NCBI RefSeq assembly: GCF_020616555.1
Contig: NZ_CP085173.1
Location: 9,130,001-9,194,000, forward strand
Source of the DNA: Streptomyces longhuiensis
GTDB taxonomy: Bacteria; Actinomycetota; Actinomycetes; Streptomycetales; Streptomycetaceae
DNA length: 64,000 bases
Reading direction: 5' to 3'
Within the stretch, counting starts at the first letter, position 1. Each line of letters starts with the position of its first letter. Positions 49,323 through 57,861 of the stretch are shown here, piece by piece. Both the position numbers and the translations under genes were made by a program. The notes beneath the pieces were generated by a model that was given only the letters and a program-made list of their open reading frames with translations, ran no database searches and was not told the DNA's origin.

Positions 49323-51653
49323 CTACGCCCGGCCCGCCTCACTCAGTACCGCCGAGACCGCTGTGACGCCGGGCGCGGCCGTGAGCAGTGTGCCGAGGGC
49401 GGTCCGCTCCGCGTTCTCGCCGGCGGCTTCCATCCCGACGAGCAGGACCTGCCACGGCACTTGGGTGTCGTCGGACTCGACCGTGATGACGTCGCCGTCC
49501 CGCCGCGCGCGGAACGTGGCACCCGCGAAACCGTCCACGGCGGGGATCTGCGCGACCCTCGTCGTGCCGTCCGCCGGGGTGTGCACACGCAGCGTCACTC
49601 CGTGCGCCCAGTCGTAGACGGCGCTGTCGTCGCTCTCCCCGAAAGGGATCACCGAGCCGGGGCGGGCCAGCAGTGGCAGGCTGTCGAAGCCGTACCGCTC
49701 GCGTCGCCAGCCCGGTCCTTCGACCCGCTCGCCCGACAGCAGATGGGTCCAGGTCCCCTCGGGCACGTAGTACTCGACGCTTCCGTCGGCGGAGAAGACC
49801 GGCGCGACGAGCAGGTCGTCGCCGAGCATGTACTGCCGGTCGAGGGTGTGGCACGCCGGGTCCTCGGGGAACTCCAGGACCATGGCGCGCATCACGGGTG
49901 TACCCCGTTCCTGCGCCTGCTGGGCCGCACGGAAGAGATACGGCATGAGGCGGTGCTTGAGCCGGGTGAAGTCTCGGGTGACCGCCACGGCCTCCTCGTC
50001 GAAGTCCCACGGCACGCGGTACGACCTGCTGCCGTGCAGCCTGCTGTGCGAGGACAGCAGGCCGAACTGCACCCATCGCTTGAAGACCTCGGGCGTCGGC
50101 GTGCCCTCGAAGCCGCCGATGTCGTGGCTCCAGAAGCCGAAGCCGGACAGGCCGAGCGACAGGCCACCGCGCAGCGACTCGGCCATCGCCCCGAAGTGGG
50201 ACTCGCAGTCGCCGCCCCAGTGGACCGGGAACTGCTGCCCGCCCGCGGTCGCCGACCGCGCGAAGAGCACGGCCTCGCCGGCGCCCCGCGCCTCGCTCAG
50301 CACCTCGAAGACGGTTTCGTTGTAGAGCTGCGTGTAGTAGTTGTGCATGCGCTCCGGATCGGAGCCGTCGTGCCACACCACGTCCGTCGGAATGCGCTCA
50401 CCGAAGTCGGTCTTGAAGCAGTCCACGCCCTGCGCGACCAGGCCGCGCAACTTGCCCGCGTACCACTCCCGCGCCTCAGGGTCGGTGAAGTCGACCAGCG
50501 CCATGCCCGCCTGCCACAGGTCCCACTGCCATACGTCGCCGTTGGCCTTGCGGACCAGGTGGCCGAGGCGCATGGCCTCGGCGAAGAGCGGGGACTTCTG
50601 GCCTATGTACGGGTTGATCCACAACGAGACGCGCAGCCCCTGCTCGTCCTTGAGACGGCGCAGCATGCCCTCCGGGTCCGGGAAGACGTCCGGGTCCCAC
50701 GTGAAGTCGCACCACTGGTACTCGCGCATCCAGAAGCAGTCGAAGTGGAAGACACCGAGCGGGATGCCGCGCCCGGACATGCCGCGGACGAACCGGTTGA
50801 CCGTCTCCTCGTCGTACGAGGTGGTGAAGGAGGTGGACAGCCACAGCCCGAACGACCAGGCGGGAGGCAGCGCCGGGCGGCCGGTGAGGGCGGTGTAGCG
50901 GTCCAGGATGTCCTTGGGCGTCGGGCCGTGGATGACGTAGTACTCCAGCGACTGGTCCTCGACGCTGAACTGCACCTGCCCCACGGCCTCGGACCCGATC
51001 TCGTACGAGACGTGGCCGGGGTGGTTGACGAAGACGCCGTAGCCGCGGTTGGTGAGATGAAAGGGGATGTTCTTGTACGCCTGCTCGCTGGCGGTGCCGC
51101 CGTCGGCCTGCCAGATGTCCACGCTCTGGCCGTTCCTGGTGAACGGGGTGAAGCGCTCGCCGAGCCCGTAGATCAATTCGCCTACGCCCAGCGAAAGTTG
51201 AGCCAGCGAGTGGTGGCGGCCGTCGCCGGTGAGCGCGAAGCCGGTGCCGCGGGACCCGGCGGACGTCAGGACCCGGCCCTCGGCCGTGAAGTCCAGGCGC
51301 CAGGGTGCGGCGGTGTCCAGCCGCAGGGACAGCTCCCCGCTGGTCAGCGCCACCAGGGACCCGTCCCGGGTGATCTTCGCGGTGTGGTCGGGGTCGGTGC
51401 GCAGGACGAAGTCGGGGCCGTGCGCGGCGGCGCCCGCGTGGTGGGTGGAGCGGACGCCGATCACTCCCTCGGCGGGTGACCAGCACTCCACGGTCAGGAG
51501 GGGGCTGTTGAGGGTGTGGCCCCGTTGCTCCACATGCCGCACCGGCGCGTACAGAGTGAGCCGGCCGTCGTCGATGCGCGCCTCGGCGATCTCGGTCGCG
51601 TACGACGCCCGGACGCCCTCGCGCATCAGCCAGTAGCCGTCGGTGAACTTCAA
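49323..51653 (-). CDS. yicI: GH31 alpha-xylosidase (YicI-like)
   Basis: The 776-residue enzyme is very similar in layout to Escherichia coli YicI: N-terminal beta domain, TIM barrel from about 260, and C-terminal beta domains. The nucleophile Asp416 in FKTDFGERIPTD and acid/base Asp482 in HWGGDCESHF fall at the same positions as in YicI. FFDCFWM-like HFDCFWMREYQWCDF and SHDIGGFEGTP line the sugar pocket. The enzyme removes terminal alpha-1,6-xylose from isoprimeverose and xyloglucan oligosaccharides. It has no signal peptide. Its ATG overlaps the stop of the GH1 gene (ATGA), and it ends the operon of importer 4. Confidence 0.92.
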   Translation of the reverse strand: MKFTDGYWLMREGVRASYATEIAEARIDDGRLTLYAPVRHVEQRGHTLNSPLLTVECWSPAEGVIGVRSTHHAGAAAHGPDFVLRTDPDHTAKITRDGSLVALTSGELSLRLDTAAPWRLDFTAEGRVLTSAGSRGTGFALTGDGRHHSLAQLSLGVGELIYGLGERFTPFTRNGQSVDIWQADGGTASEQAYKNIPFHLTNRGYGVFVNHPGHVSYEIGSEAVGQVQFSVEDQSLEYYVIHGPTPKDILDRYTALTGRPALPPAWSFGLWLSTSFTTSYDEETVNRFVRGMSGRGIPLGVFHFDCFWMREYQWCDFTWDPDVFPDPEGMLRRLKDEQGLRVSLWINPYIGQKSPLFAEAMRLGHLVRKANGDVWQWDLWQAGMALVDFTDPEAREWYAGKLRGLVAQGVDCFKTDFGERIPTDVVWHDGSDPERMHNYYTQLYNETVFEVLSEARGAGEAVLFARSATAGGQQFPVHWGGDCESHFGAMAESLRGGLSLGLSGFGFWSHDIGGFEGTPTPEVFKRWVQFGLLSSHSRLHGSRSYRVPWDFDEEAVAVTRDFTRLKHRLMPYLFRAAQQAQERGTPVMRAMVLEFPEDPACHTLDRQYMLGDDLLVAPVFSADGSVEYYVPEGTWTHLLSGERVEGPGWRRERYGFDSLPLLARPGSVIPFGESDDSAVYDWAHGVTLRVHTPADGTTRVAQIPAVDGFAGATFRARRDGDVITVESDDTQVPWQVLLVGMEAAGENAERTALGTLLTAAPGVTAVSAVLSEAGRA

Positions 51654-53116
51654 CGGTGGTCCTTGTCAGCGGTGTCGGTGCGGGTGCGGTGGGTGGCGAT
51701 CAGGTCCCGGAACCAGCGGTAGCTGTCCTTGGGGATGCGCTCCTGGGTGTCGTAGTCGACCCGGACGATGCCGAAGCGCTGACCGTAGCCGCGGGCCCAC
51801 TCGAAGTTGTCGAGGAGCGACCACACGTAGTAGCCGCGCACGTCGACGCCCGCGCGGAGGGCGGCGGCGAGGGCTTCCAGGTGGCTGCGGAGGTAGTCGA
51901 TGCGCTCGGTGTCGTGGACCTGGCCGTCGTCCGTGACGGTGTCGGCCTCGGCCGAGCCGTTCTCGGTGATGATCAGCGGGGGCAGCTCGGGGTAGCGCTT
52001 GGTCAGGTCGATCAGCAGATCCGTGAAGGTGTGCGGAACGACGGGCCAGCCCATGGTCGTGTGCCGCACGTCGTCGCGCCAGGACTCGGTGGCCCGGATG
52101 TCGACCGCCGTACGGGTCGCCGGGTCGGGGTCGCGGTGCGGGGCGTCGGCGATGGTGATCGGCCGGTAGTAGTTGATGCCGACGAAGTCCAGTGGGGCGG
52201 CGATGAGTTCGAGGTCGCCGTCGAGCCGGAATGGAGTGTCGAGGCGGTACGCGGCCCCTGGACGGTGCGGACTGTCGAGCCGGGGCGAGGCGTCGGCCGG
52301 CTCGCCCCAGGTCTCCGCCTCGTGCTGCGGGTAGCGCCCGGCGAACAACGGGTCCAGCCACACCTCGTTGTGCAGGGTCTCGGCCCGGCGAACGGCGGCG
52401 AGGTCGGCCGTCGAGCCGGGGGTCGCGGGGAGCAGCCGGTCCGGGTTGAGCGTGATGCCGACCTCCCGGGCGCCGGCCTCGCGCAGGGTGCGGACGGCGA
52501 GGCCGTGGCCGACGAGAAGGTGGTGGGCGGCCGCCAGCGCGCCGCGGCCCTCCCGGGCGCCGGGTGCGTGGGCGCCCGCCGCGTAACCGACGAAGGCGCT
52601 GCAGTACGGCTCGTTGAGGGTGATCCAACGGCTCACCCGGTCGCCGAGCCGCTCCACGACGAGACCGGCGTAGTGCGCGAAGCGCTCCGCCGTCTCGCGC
52701 ACCCGCCAGCCGCCCCGGTCTTCCAGGGCCTGCGGGAGGTCCCAGTGGTAGAGGGTGGCGGCGGGGGAGATCCCGGAGGCCAGCAGTTCGTCGACCAGCC
52801 GGTCGTAGAAGTCCAGACCGGCGGCGTTGGCCGGTCCTGTGCCCTCGGGCTGGATCCGCGGCCAGGCGACGGAGAAGCGGTAGCTGTCCACACCGAGGCC
52901 GCGCAGCAGGGCCACGTCCTCGCGGTAGCGGTGGTAGTGGTCGCAGGCGACGTCGCCTGTGGCGCCGCCGGCCACCCGTCCGGGCTCGCGGCAGTAGGTG
53001 TCCCAGATGGACGGCCCTCTGCCGCCCTCGGCGTACGCTCCCTCGATCTGGTAGCTCGCCGTGGCGGCGCCGAAGAAGAAGCCGTCGGGGAATTCCGGGA
53101 ATTCGGGGGTGCTCAT
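51650..53116 (-). CDS. GH1 beta-glucosidase
   Basis: This 488-residue cytoplasmic enzyme has the full GH1 barrel. DGFFFGAATASYQIEGA (11-27) is the N-terminal family signature, TLNEP at 166-170 carries acid/base Glu169, and ITENG at 383-387 carries nucleophile Glu385. It hydrolyses beta-glucosides and often beta-galactosides or beta-fucosides. The ATG at 53116 matches the family start; another ATG 33 bases upstream, overlapping the permease TAA, is possible. A very long frame running on into the permease region is a shadow. It is coupled to GH31 and follows the importer genes. Confidence 0.93.
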   Translation of the reverse strand: MSTPEFPEFPDGFFFGAATASYQIEGAYAEGGRGPSIWDTYCREPGRVAGGATGDVACDHYHRYREDVALLRGLGVDSYRFSVAWPRIQPEGTGPANAAGLDFYDRLVDELLASGISPAATLYHWDLPQALEDRGGWRVRETAERFAHYAGLVVERLGDRVSRWITLNEPYCSAFVGYAAGAHAPGAREGRGALAAAHHLLVGHGLAVRTLREAGAREVGITLNPDRLLPATPGSTADLAAVRRAETLHNEVWLDPLFAGRYPQHEAETWGEPADASPRLDSPHRPGAAYRLDTPFRLDGDLELIAAPLDFVGINYYRPITIADAPHRDPDPATRTAVDIRATESWRDDVRHTTMGWPVVPHTFTDLLIDLTKRYPELPPLIITENGSAEADTVTDDGQVHDTERIDYLRSHLEALAAALRAGVDVRGYYVWSLLDNFEWARGYGQRFGIVRVDYDTQERIPKDSYRWFRDLIATHRTRTDTADKDHR

Positions 53117-53148
53117 GCGGCTGAAGCCCTTATCGCTACGTGATGGCA

Positions 53149-53976
53149 TTACTTGATGGATCCGCCGGTGATCCCGGCGGAGATGTACTTCTGCGCCACG
53201 ACCAGCAGGATCGCGGCGGGCACCGCGGACAGGACCGCGGTGGCCATGACCGCGCCCCAGTCGCTGACATGCGCGCCGACGAACTGGTAGATGCCCAGCG
53301 TGATCGGCTTGACGTCGTCGGTGGTGTTGAGGGTCAGGGCGAACATGAAGTCCGACCAGGCGAACAGGAAGGTGAAGAGCCCCGCCGTGATGAGGGCGTT
53401 GCGGCTCATCGGCAGCACGATGCGGACGAACGCGGTGAAGCGATTGGCGCCGTCGACCATCGCCGCCTCGACGACCTCGCTCGGAATGGACACCATGAAG
53501 GCGCGCAGCAGGACGATCGCGAACGGCAGCCCGAGCGAGGCGTCCGCGAGGATCAGCCCCAAGTAGGAGTTGACCAGGCCCAGTTCCGCGTACGCGCTGT
53601 AAAGGGCGTTGGCGATGACGATGCCCGGCACCATCTGTGTGATCAGCGTGGTGAAGACGATGCCCTGGCCGCCGCGCAGCCCGAACTGGGCGAGCCCGTA
53701 CGCGGCGGGCGCCGCGAGGGCGAGGCACACGGCGACGGCACCGAGGGCGACGACGAAGCTGGTCAGCAGCGAGCCGCCCTGGCTGGAGATCGCCGTGTCG
53801 AAGTTCTCCAGGCTGGGCGAGGACGGGAACCACTCGGTCGCGGCGACGCTCGACCCGGGCTGGAGCGCGGTGTTGAGCATCCAGTAGACCGGGAAGAGCA
53901 GGACGCCGAGGATCAGCAGCGCGGCGGTGGTGTTCCAGGCGGCCCGCAGGCGGGGACGGTTCGAGTTCGGGTTCAC
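53149..53976 (-). CDS. Carbohydrate ABC importer 4, MalG-type permease
   Basis: The permease has 275 residues, six membrane segments and an EAA loop (EVVEAAMVDGANRFTAFVRI, about 168-187). A GTG start at 53976 follows a GGGGAAG site, six bases after the stop of the first permease. It precedes GH1 in the operon. Confidence 0.92.
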   Translation of the reverse strand: MNPNSNRPRLRAAWNTTAALLILGVLLFPVYWMLNTALQPGSSVAATEWFPSSPSLENFDTAISSQGGSLLTSFVVALGAVAVCLALAAPAAYGLAQFGLRGGQGIVFTTLITQMVPGIVIANALYSAYAELGLVNSYLGLILADASLGLPFAIVLLRAFMVSIPSEVVEAAMVDGANRFTAFVRIVLPMSRNALITAGLFTFLFAWSDFMFALTLNTTDDVKPITLGIYQFVGAHVSDWGAVMATAVLSAVPAAILLVVAQKYISAGITGGSIK

Positions 53977-53982
53977 GGTCGG

Positions 53983-54948
53983 TCACTTCCCCTTGCCGAA
54001 GTCGGCGCGGTTGGCCCGCAGGTACAGCACGGCGAAGACCGCGCTGATGAGGATGAGGACGTTGCCCACGACGGCGCCCTGGCCGAAGTCGAGCTGGAGG
54101 AAAGACAGCTGGTACGTGACCGTGCCCAGGGTCTGTGTGGAGTCCGCGGGCCCGCCCGAGGTCAGCGCCAGGATCAGGTCGAGGATCTTCACGGTCGACA
54201 TGAAGCCCAGGACGAGGACGACGGTGACGACCGGGCGCAGCATCGGCAGGGTGACGCTGCGGAAGGTCCGCCAGGGGCTCGCCCCGTCCAGTGACGCCGC
54301 CTCGTAGAGCTCGCGCGGGATCTCCTGGAGACCGCCGTAGAGGATCACCATGTTGAACGGGATGCCGATCCAGATGTTGACCAGGATCGCCGACAGCAGG
54401 GCAACGCCTGGGCTGTTCAGCCACGGCACGCCGCCTTCGGTCAGGCCGACGGCGTGCAGGGCGCTGTTGAGCATCCCGTGGTCCTGGTCGAGGATGCGCC
54501 GCCAGACGACGGCGGACACGACCATGGGCACCAGCCAGGGCAGCAGCAGGATCGCGCGGACGAAGCCGGAGAGCCGGAAGCGGCGGGAGAAGAAGACGGC
54601 GAGGGCCAGGCCGACGGTGAACTGGCCGAGCAGGGAGCCGAGCGTGAAGAGCGCCGTGTGCCACAGGGAGCCGGCGAACAGCTCGTCGGCGAAGACGGCC
54701 CGCCAGTTGTCCAGGCCGTTGAACGGGGCCTCGCCGGTGAAGTACGTCTTGGGCGTGTAGTGCTGGAAGCTCATCACGATGTTGCGGACGAGCGGGTAGC
54801 CGAAGAAGAGGGCCATGTAGGCGAGCGCGGGGGCGACGAAGAGCCAACGGAGCAGCCCGCGGCGGCGGGTGCGGGAGTCGGCCTTCGCGGGGGCGGCCGA
54901 GGAGCCGGACGTCTTGGCGGCCGGGGAGGTGGAGGCGAAGGTGCTCAT
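53983..54948 (-). CDS. Carbohydrate ABC importer 4, MalF-type permease
   Basis: This 321-residue permease has a Ser/Ala/Lys-rich head (1-30), six membrane segments and an EAA loop (LYEAASLDGASPWRTFRSVT, about 213-232). It follows the binding-protein gene by ten bases and precedes the MalG-type permease. Confidence 0.92.
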   Translation of the reverse strand: MSTFASTSPAAKTSGSSAAPAKADSRTRRRGLLRWLFVAPALAYMALFFGYPLVRNIVMSFQHYTPKTYFTGEAPFNGLDNWRAVFADELFAGSLWHTALFTLGSLLGQFTVGLALAVFFSRRFRLSGFVRAILLLPWLVPMVVSAVVWRRILDQDHGMLNSALHAVGLTEGGVPWLNSPGVALLSAILVNIWIGIPFNMVILYGGLQEIPRELYEAASLDGASPWRTFRSVTLPMLRPVVTVVLVLGFMSTVKILDLILALTSGGPADSTQTLGTVTYQLSFLQLDFGQGAVVGNVLILISAVFAVLYLRANRADFGKGK

Positions 54949-54958
54949 GTCCGGTTCC

Positions 54959-56194
54959 TCACTTCCCTTTGGAGGCCTGCTGCTGGGCCCGGTGCAGGGC
55001 CTGTTCGGGACTGGTCCTGCCGGTCAGCACCGACTGGAAGGCGCCCGCGAGCGCGTCCCCGACCACCGGCCAGCGGGTGCCGACCTCGGCGGTGCGGGAG
55101 CGGGCGGTGGTGACGAGGTCGGCGAAGGCGGCGAGTTTGGGGTTCTGCTCGGCGTAGGCCCGCGCGGCGGCGGCCCGGGTGGGCACGTTGTTGACCGACT
55201 CGCCCCACTGGAGCTGGTTCTTGCGGGTGTTGAGGCAGTTGAGGATCTTCCCCGCGTTCTTCTCGCGGGCACTGTCCTCGTTCTTGGGCACCGCCATCAC
55301 GGTGCCGCCGATCGGTGGGATCGCGTCCTGTCCGGCCTCGGGCACCGGGATGCGGGCGACCGCCCAGTCCACCTTCTTCTGGGCGCTGAGCACCGGTACC
55401 TGCCACGGACCGTTGATCATCATGGCGGCGCGGCCGGCCACGAACTGGTCGTTGACGTCCTGCTGGTTCCAGCTGACGACGGACTTCGAGGCGGACCCGT
55501 CCGAGACCAGCTCCTTCCAGAGCTGGAGCGCGGCCTCGCCCTTGCCGTTGTCGAGCTTCGCCTCGTCACCGCCGCCGGACCAGAAGAACGGCAGGAACTG
55601 GTACACCCCGTCGGCGTTGGGGCTGGCGCTGAAGGCCATTCCGTAGGTGCTGCCGTGGGTCATCTTCTTCGCGGCGGTCTTCAGCTCGGCCCAGGTGGTG
55701 GGCGGTTCGACCCCGGCCTCCTTGAGGAGCTCGGTGTTGTAGATCAGGGCCAGGGAGTTGACGGAGCGCGCGATGCCGTACTGGGTGCCGTCGTACGAGC
55801 CGAGGGAGGTGGCGCTGCCGGAGAATCCGGAGGTGTCGACGCCGACGTCCTTCAGCGGGCGCAGCCCCTCGGTCCCGGCGAACTGCGGCAGCTCGGACCC
55901 GTCGAGCTCCAGGATGTCGGTGAGCGACTTGGACGAGGCCATCCGGAGCGCCTTCGAGGCAACCTGGTCCGCGGGCACGCTGATCTGCTCGACCTTCAGC
56001 CCGAGGGGCTTCGCGCAGCGGTCGAAGAACTTCTGGTTGGCGGTGTGCTCGGCGGTGTCCGTGGCCGAGTTGAGCACGGTGACGGTGTCGGGGGCCGGCG
56101 TGGCGGCGCACCCGGTGAGGCTCAGTGCGACCGTGGCCACCGCCAGGCCTACGGATATGGCGGGTGGCAGTCTGCGCTCTGCGCGGGAGTGCAC
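54959..56194 (-). CDS. Sugar-binding lipoprotein of ABC importer 4
   Basis: The product is a 411-residue binding protein with a Sec-type lipoprotein signal (AERRLPPAISVGLAVATVAL, lipobox SLTGC with Cys29). The GTG start at 56194 has GGAG upstream. The domain pattern (DILELDGSELPQFAGTEGLR; AAMMINGPWQVPVLS) is that of family 1 solute-binding proteins. It is the first structural gene of the GH1/GH31 operon and follows the LacI gene on the same strand after 162 bases, where no operator-like palindrome was found. Confidence 0.92.
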   Translation of the reverse strand: MHSRAERRLPPAISVGLAVATVALSLTGCAATPAPDTVTVLNSATDTAEHTANQKFFDRCAKPLGLKVEQISVPADQVASKALRMASSKSLTDILELDGSELPQFAGTEGLRPLKDVGVDTSGFSGSATSLGSYDGTQYGIARSVNSLALIYNTELLKEAGVEPPTTWAELKTAAKKMTHGSTYGMAFSASPNADGVYQFLPFFWSGGGDEAKLDNGKGEAALQLWKELVSDGSASKSVVSWNQQDVNDQFVAGRAAMMINGPWQVPVLSAQKKVDWAVARIPVPEAGQDAIPPIGGTVMAVPKNEDSAREKNAGKILNCLNTRKNQLQWGESVNNVPTRAAAARAYAEQNPKLAAFADLVTTARSRTAEVGTRWPVVGDALAGAFQSVLTGRTSPEQALHRAQQQASKGK

Positions 56195-56356
56195 GAGCGG
56201 TTCTCCAATCGGGGCTGCGGCTCGGGGAGTTGAGGCTTGGGGTGTGCGGCTCGGGGGATGGTGCGCGGCCGCGCGTTGGGGGGAGAGGGGCGTCTCGCGA
56301 GCGGCTTCTTCGCTGGGGTTCGCGGCTGGGCGGCCGCCGCATCGTCGAGGCGCCGC

Positions 56357-57400
56357 TCAGGGATGCCTTTTCGGCGGTGTGATGGTGAGCCCGGTCGCCA
56401 TCTGCGGTGCGATCAGACGGTGAGGGGGGAGGCCGGGAGCCGGATGGCTCCCGGTTTGGGTGCCGGTCGCCGTAGTGATCGCCTTGACCGCGAGTTCGAC
56501 GACCGCCAGGGACATCTCCGCGACAGGCAGTTCGATACGCGGCAGGATCCGCCCGCCCAGGTCGTCGGGGAGGGTGCCGACGGGCACGACGGCGAGGTCC
56601 TCGGGGACCCGCAGCCCGGCCGCGGCCACCTCGGCCAGCAGATGGGGGAAGCGGTGCAGGTGCTGGACGACCAGCGCGGTCGGGGCATGTCGCGAGCTCA
56701 GCACTTCGCGCACGCGGCGCCGCAACACGTCCGGGTCGCTGCTGGAGGGGTGCACACGGATGTCCGCGCCGGTCTCCTTCGCGGCCCGCCGGGCACCGTC
56801 GAGGCCGTGCACGGCATAGCCGCGACGGGCCGCGATCTCGTGTTCGGCCGAGGCGAGGAACGCGATGTGCCGGTGGCCGGCCGCGGCGGTCTCGCGCAGG
56901 GCGAGGGCGACGGCGGCCTCCCAGTCGAGGTCGACCCAAGGCAGCGCCGAGTCGTCGTCGCCACGGCCGAGCAGCGCGGTGGGGAAACCGAGTTCGCGCA
57001 TGGCGCCGATGCGGGGGTCCTGCTCCTCCACGGCCATCAGGACGGCAGCGTCCGCCAGTCCGCTGCCGGCCACCCGGCGCAACCCGCCGACCCCGTCCAG
57101 GTCGGTCATCAGCAGCAGGTCGTAGCCGTGGCTGCGGGCGGCGTCGCTGATGTCGATGGCGAACCGGCCGTCCACCGCCCGGTATTCGCCGGGCACGCGG
57201 GGGACGGCCAGGGCGAGGACGTCGCTGCGGGCGCTGCGCAGTGTGCGGGCGCTGGCCCGTGGGTGGTAGCCGAGCTCGGCGATGGCGGTCTGTACCGCAC
57301 GCCGGGTGTCCTCGGAGATCTTGCGGGAGCCGCTGAGGACGTAACTGACGGTGCTGGGCGCGACGCCCGCCCGTTCGGCGACGTCTTTGATCGTGGCCAT
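56357..57400 (-). CDS. LacI family regulator of sugar system 4
   Basis: This 347-residue protein has a canonical LacI helix-turn-helix (TIKDVAERAGVAPSTVSYVL, 3-22; hinge HPRASARTLRSARSD) and sensor domain. The ATG at 57400 follows AAAGGAGCGGG. It is located upstream of importer 4 on the same strand. A 31-base perfect palindrome, made of two LacI-type sites, lies about 120 bases in front of its start and probably mediates control of this gene and of the divergent pectate lyase gene. Confidence 0.92.
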   Translation of the reverse strand: MATIKDVAERAGVAPSTVSYVLSGSRKISEDTRRAVQTAIAELGYHPRASARTLRSARSDVLALAVPRVPGEYRAVDGRFAIDISDAARSHGYDLLLMTDLDGVGGLRRVAGSGLADAAVLMAVEEQDPRIGAMRELGFPTALLGRGDDDSALPWVDLDWEAAVALALRETAAAGHRHIAFLASAEHEIAARRGYAVHGLDGARRAAKETGADIRVHPSSSDPDVLRRRVREVLSSRHAPTALVVQHLHRFPHLLAEVAAAGLRVPEDLAVVPVGTLPDDLGGRILPRIELPVAEMSLAVVELAVKAITTATGTQTGSHPAPGLPPHRLIAPQMATGLTITPPKRHP

Positions 57401-57415
57401 TCCCGCTCCTTTGCG

Positions 57416-57490
57416 GTGTGGTCCTGGTCGTCCTGGTTGTTCTGGTTGCTCTCGTCGTCTTGGCCGTGCTGGCTGTTCGGGTTCTGACCG
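57416..57490 (-). other. Low-complexity leader of the LacI gene
   Basis: On the minus strand the leader is A/C/G-rich with imperfect repeats of GACCAGGAC/AACCAGAAC type and almost no T. Such a strand should be unstructured in RNA. On the opposite strand it would encode only a monotonous hydrophobic Val/Leu peptide, which is judged spurious. Confidence 0.45.
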
Positions 57491-57520
57491 CTCCGACCAC
57501 GCTGTCCGCTCTGATCATCG

Positions 57521-57551
57521 AGTCGAATCGATTCGTCGAATCGATTCGACT
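57521..57551. promoter_or_regulatory. Tandem LacI operator: 31-base perfect palindrome
   Basis: Two copies of CGAATCGATTCG (57524-57535 and 57537-57548), each a perfect 12-base palindrome with a CG centre, are separated by one T and flanked by AGT/ACT so that the whole 31 bases are symmetrical. Centres are 13 bases apart. The site lies between the LacI gene (57400) and the divergent pectate lyase gene (57862), in a 461-base spacer in which no other element was recognised except the low-complexity leader. Confidence 0.75.
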
Positions 57552-57861
57552 GGTGGCGTGCGTGACTGTAAGAGGGCTCGGGGCGCAGGGGCAATACCCC
57601 TGCCGGAGATTGTTTGAGTTTATGTATCTGAATTCAGCTGGGGCTTTGAGGTGCGAAGCAAGTCAAATGCCCGGTTTGATGTGAGAGTTGATCGAGTACA
57701 TGAACAACTTTCACTGGTACGAACTCTTGAGGGTCCCGAACGGTGGGTGATAGGCCTGTGTCACGACGACATTTCCCTTCCCTGACACCCGAGTTGTGGG
57801 TCGCCGCCGTCCACCGGCGCGCCCCCGCGACGCGCATCCGTCATGCCTGGAGGCGACACCG

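Noticed and set aside
49461..51479. 672-codon plus-strand frame opposite GH31
   Set aside because: Antisense shadow of the GH31 gene, Arg/Gly/Val/Asp-rich without motifs.
51650..54847. A single 1065-codon frame on the minus strand
   Set aside because: Only its last part is real (GH1 from 53116). The rest runs out of frame through two permease genes and gives Arg/Pro/His-rich sequence typical of shadow frames in high-GC DNA.
57196..57420. Possible overlapping gene at the LacI start region on the plus strand
   Set aside because: Frames there lack G/C third-position bias consistent with coding and contradict the clear LacI helix-turn-helix.
57418..57684. Plus-strand frame coding for a Val/Leu-rich hydrophobic peptide
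   Set aside because: It is the complement of the low-complexity LacI leader and continues through the operator into non-coding sequence; no ribosome-binding site.
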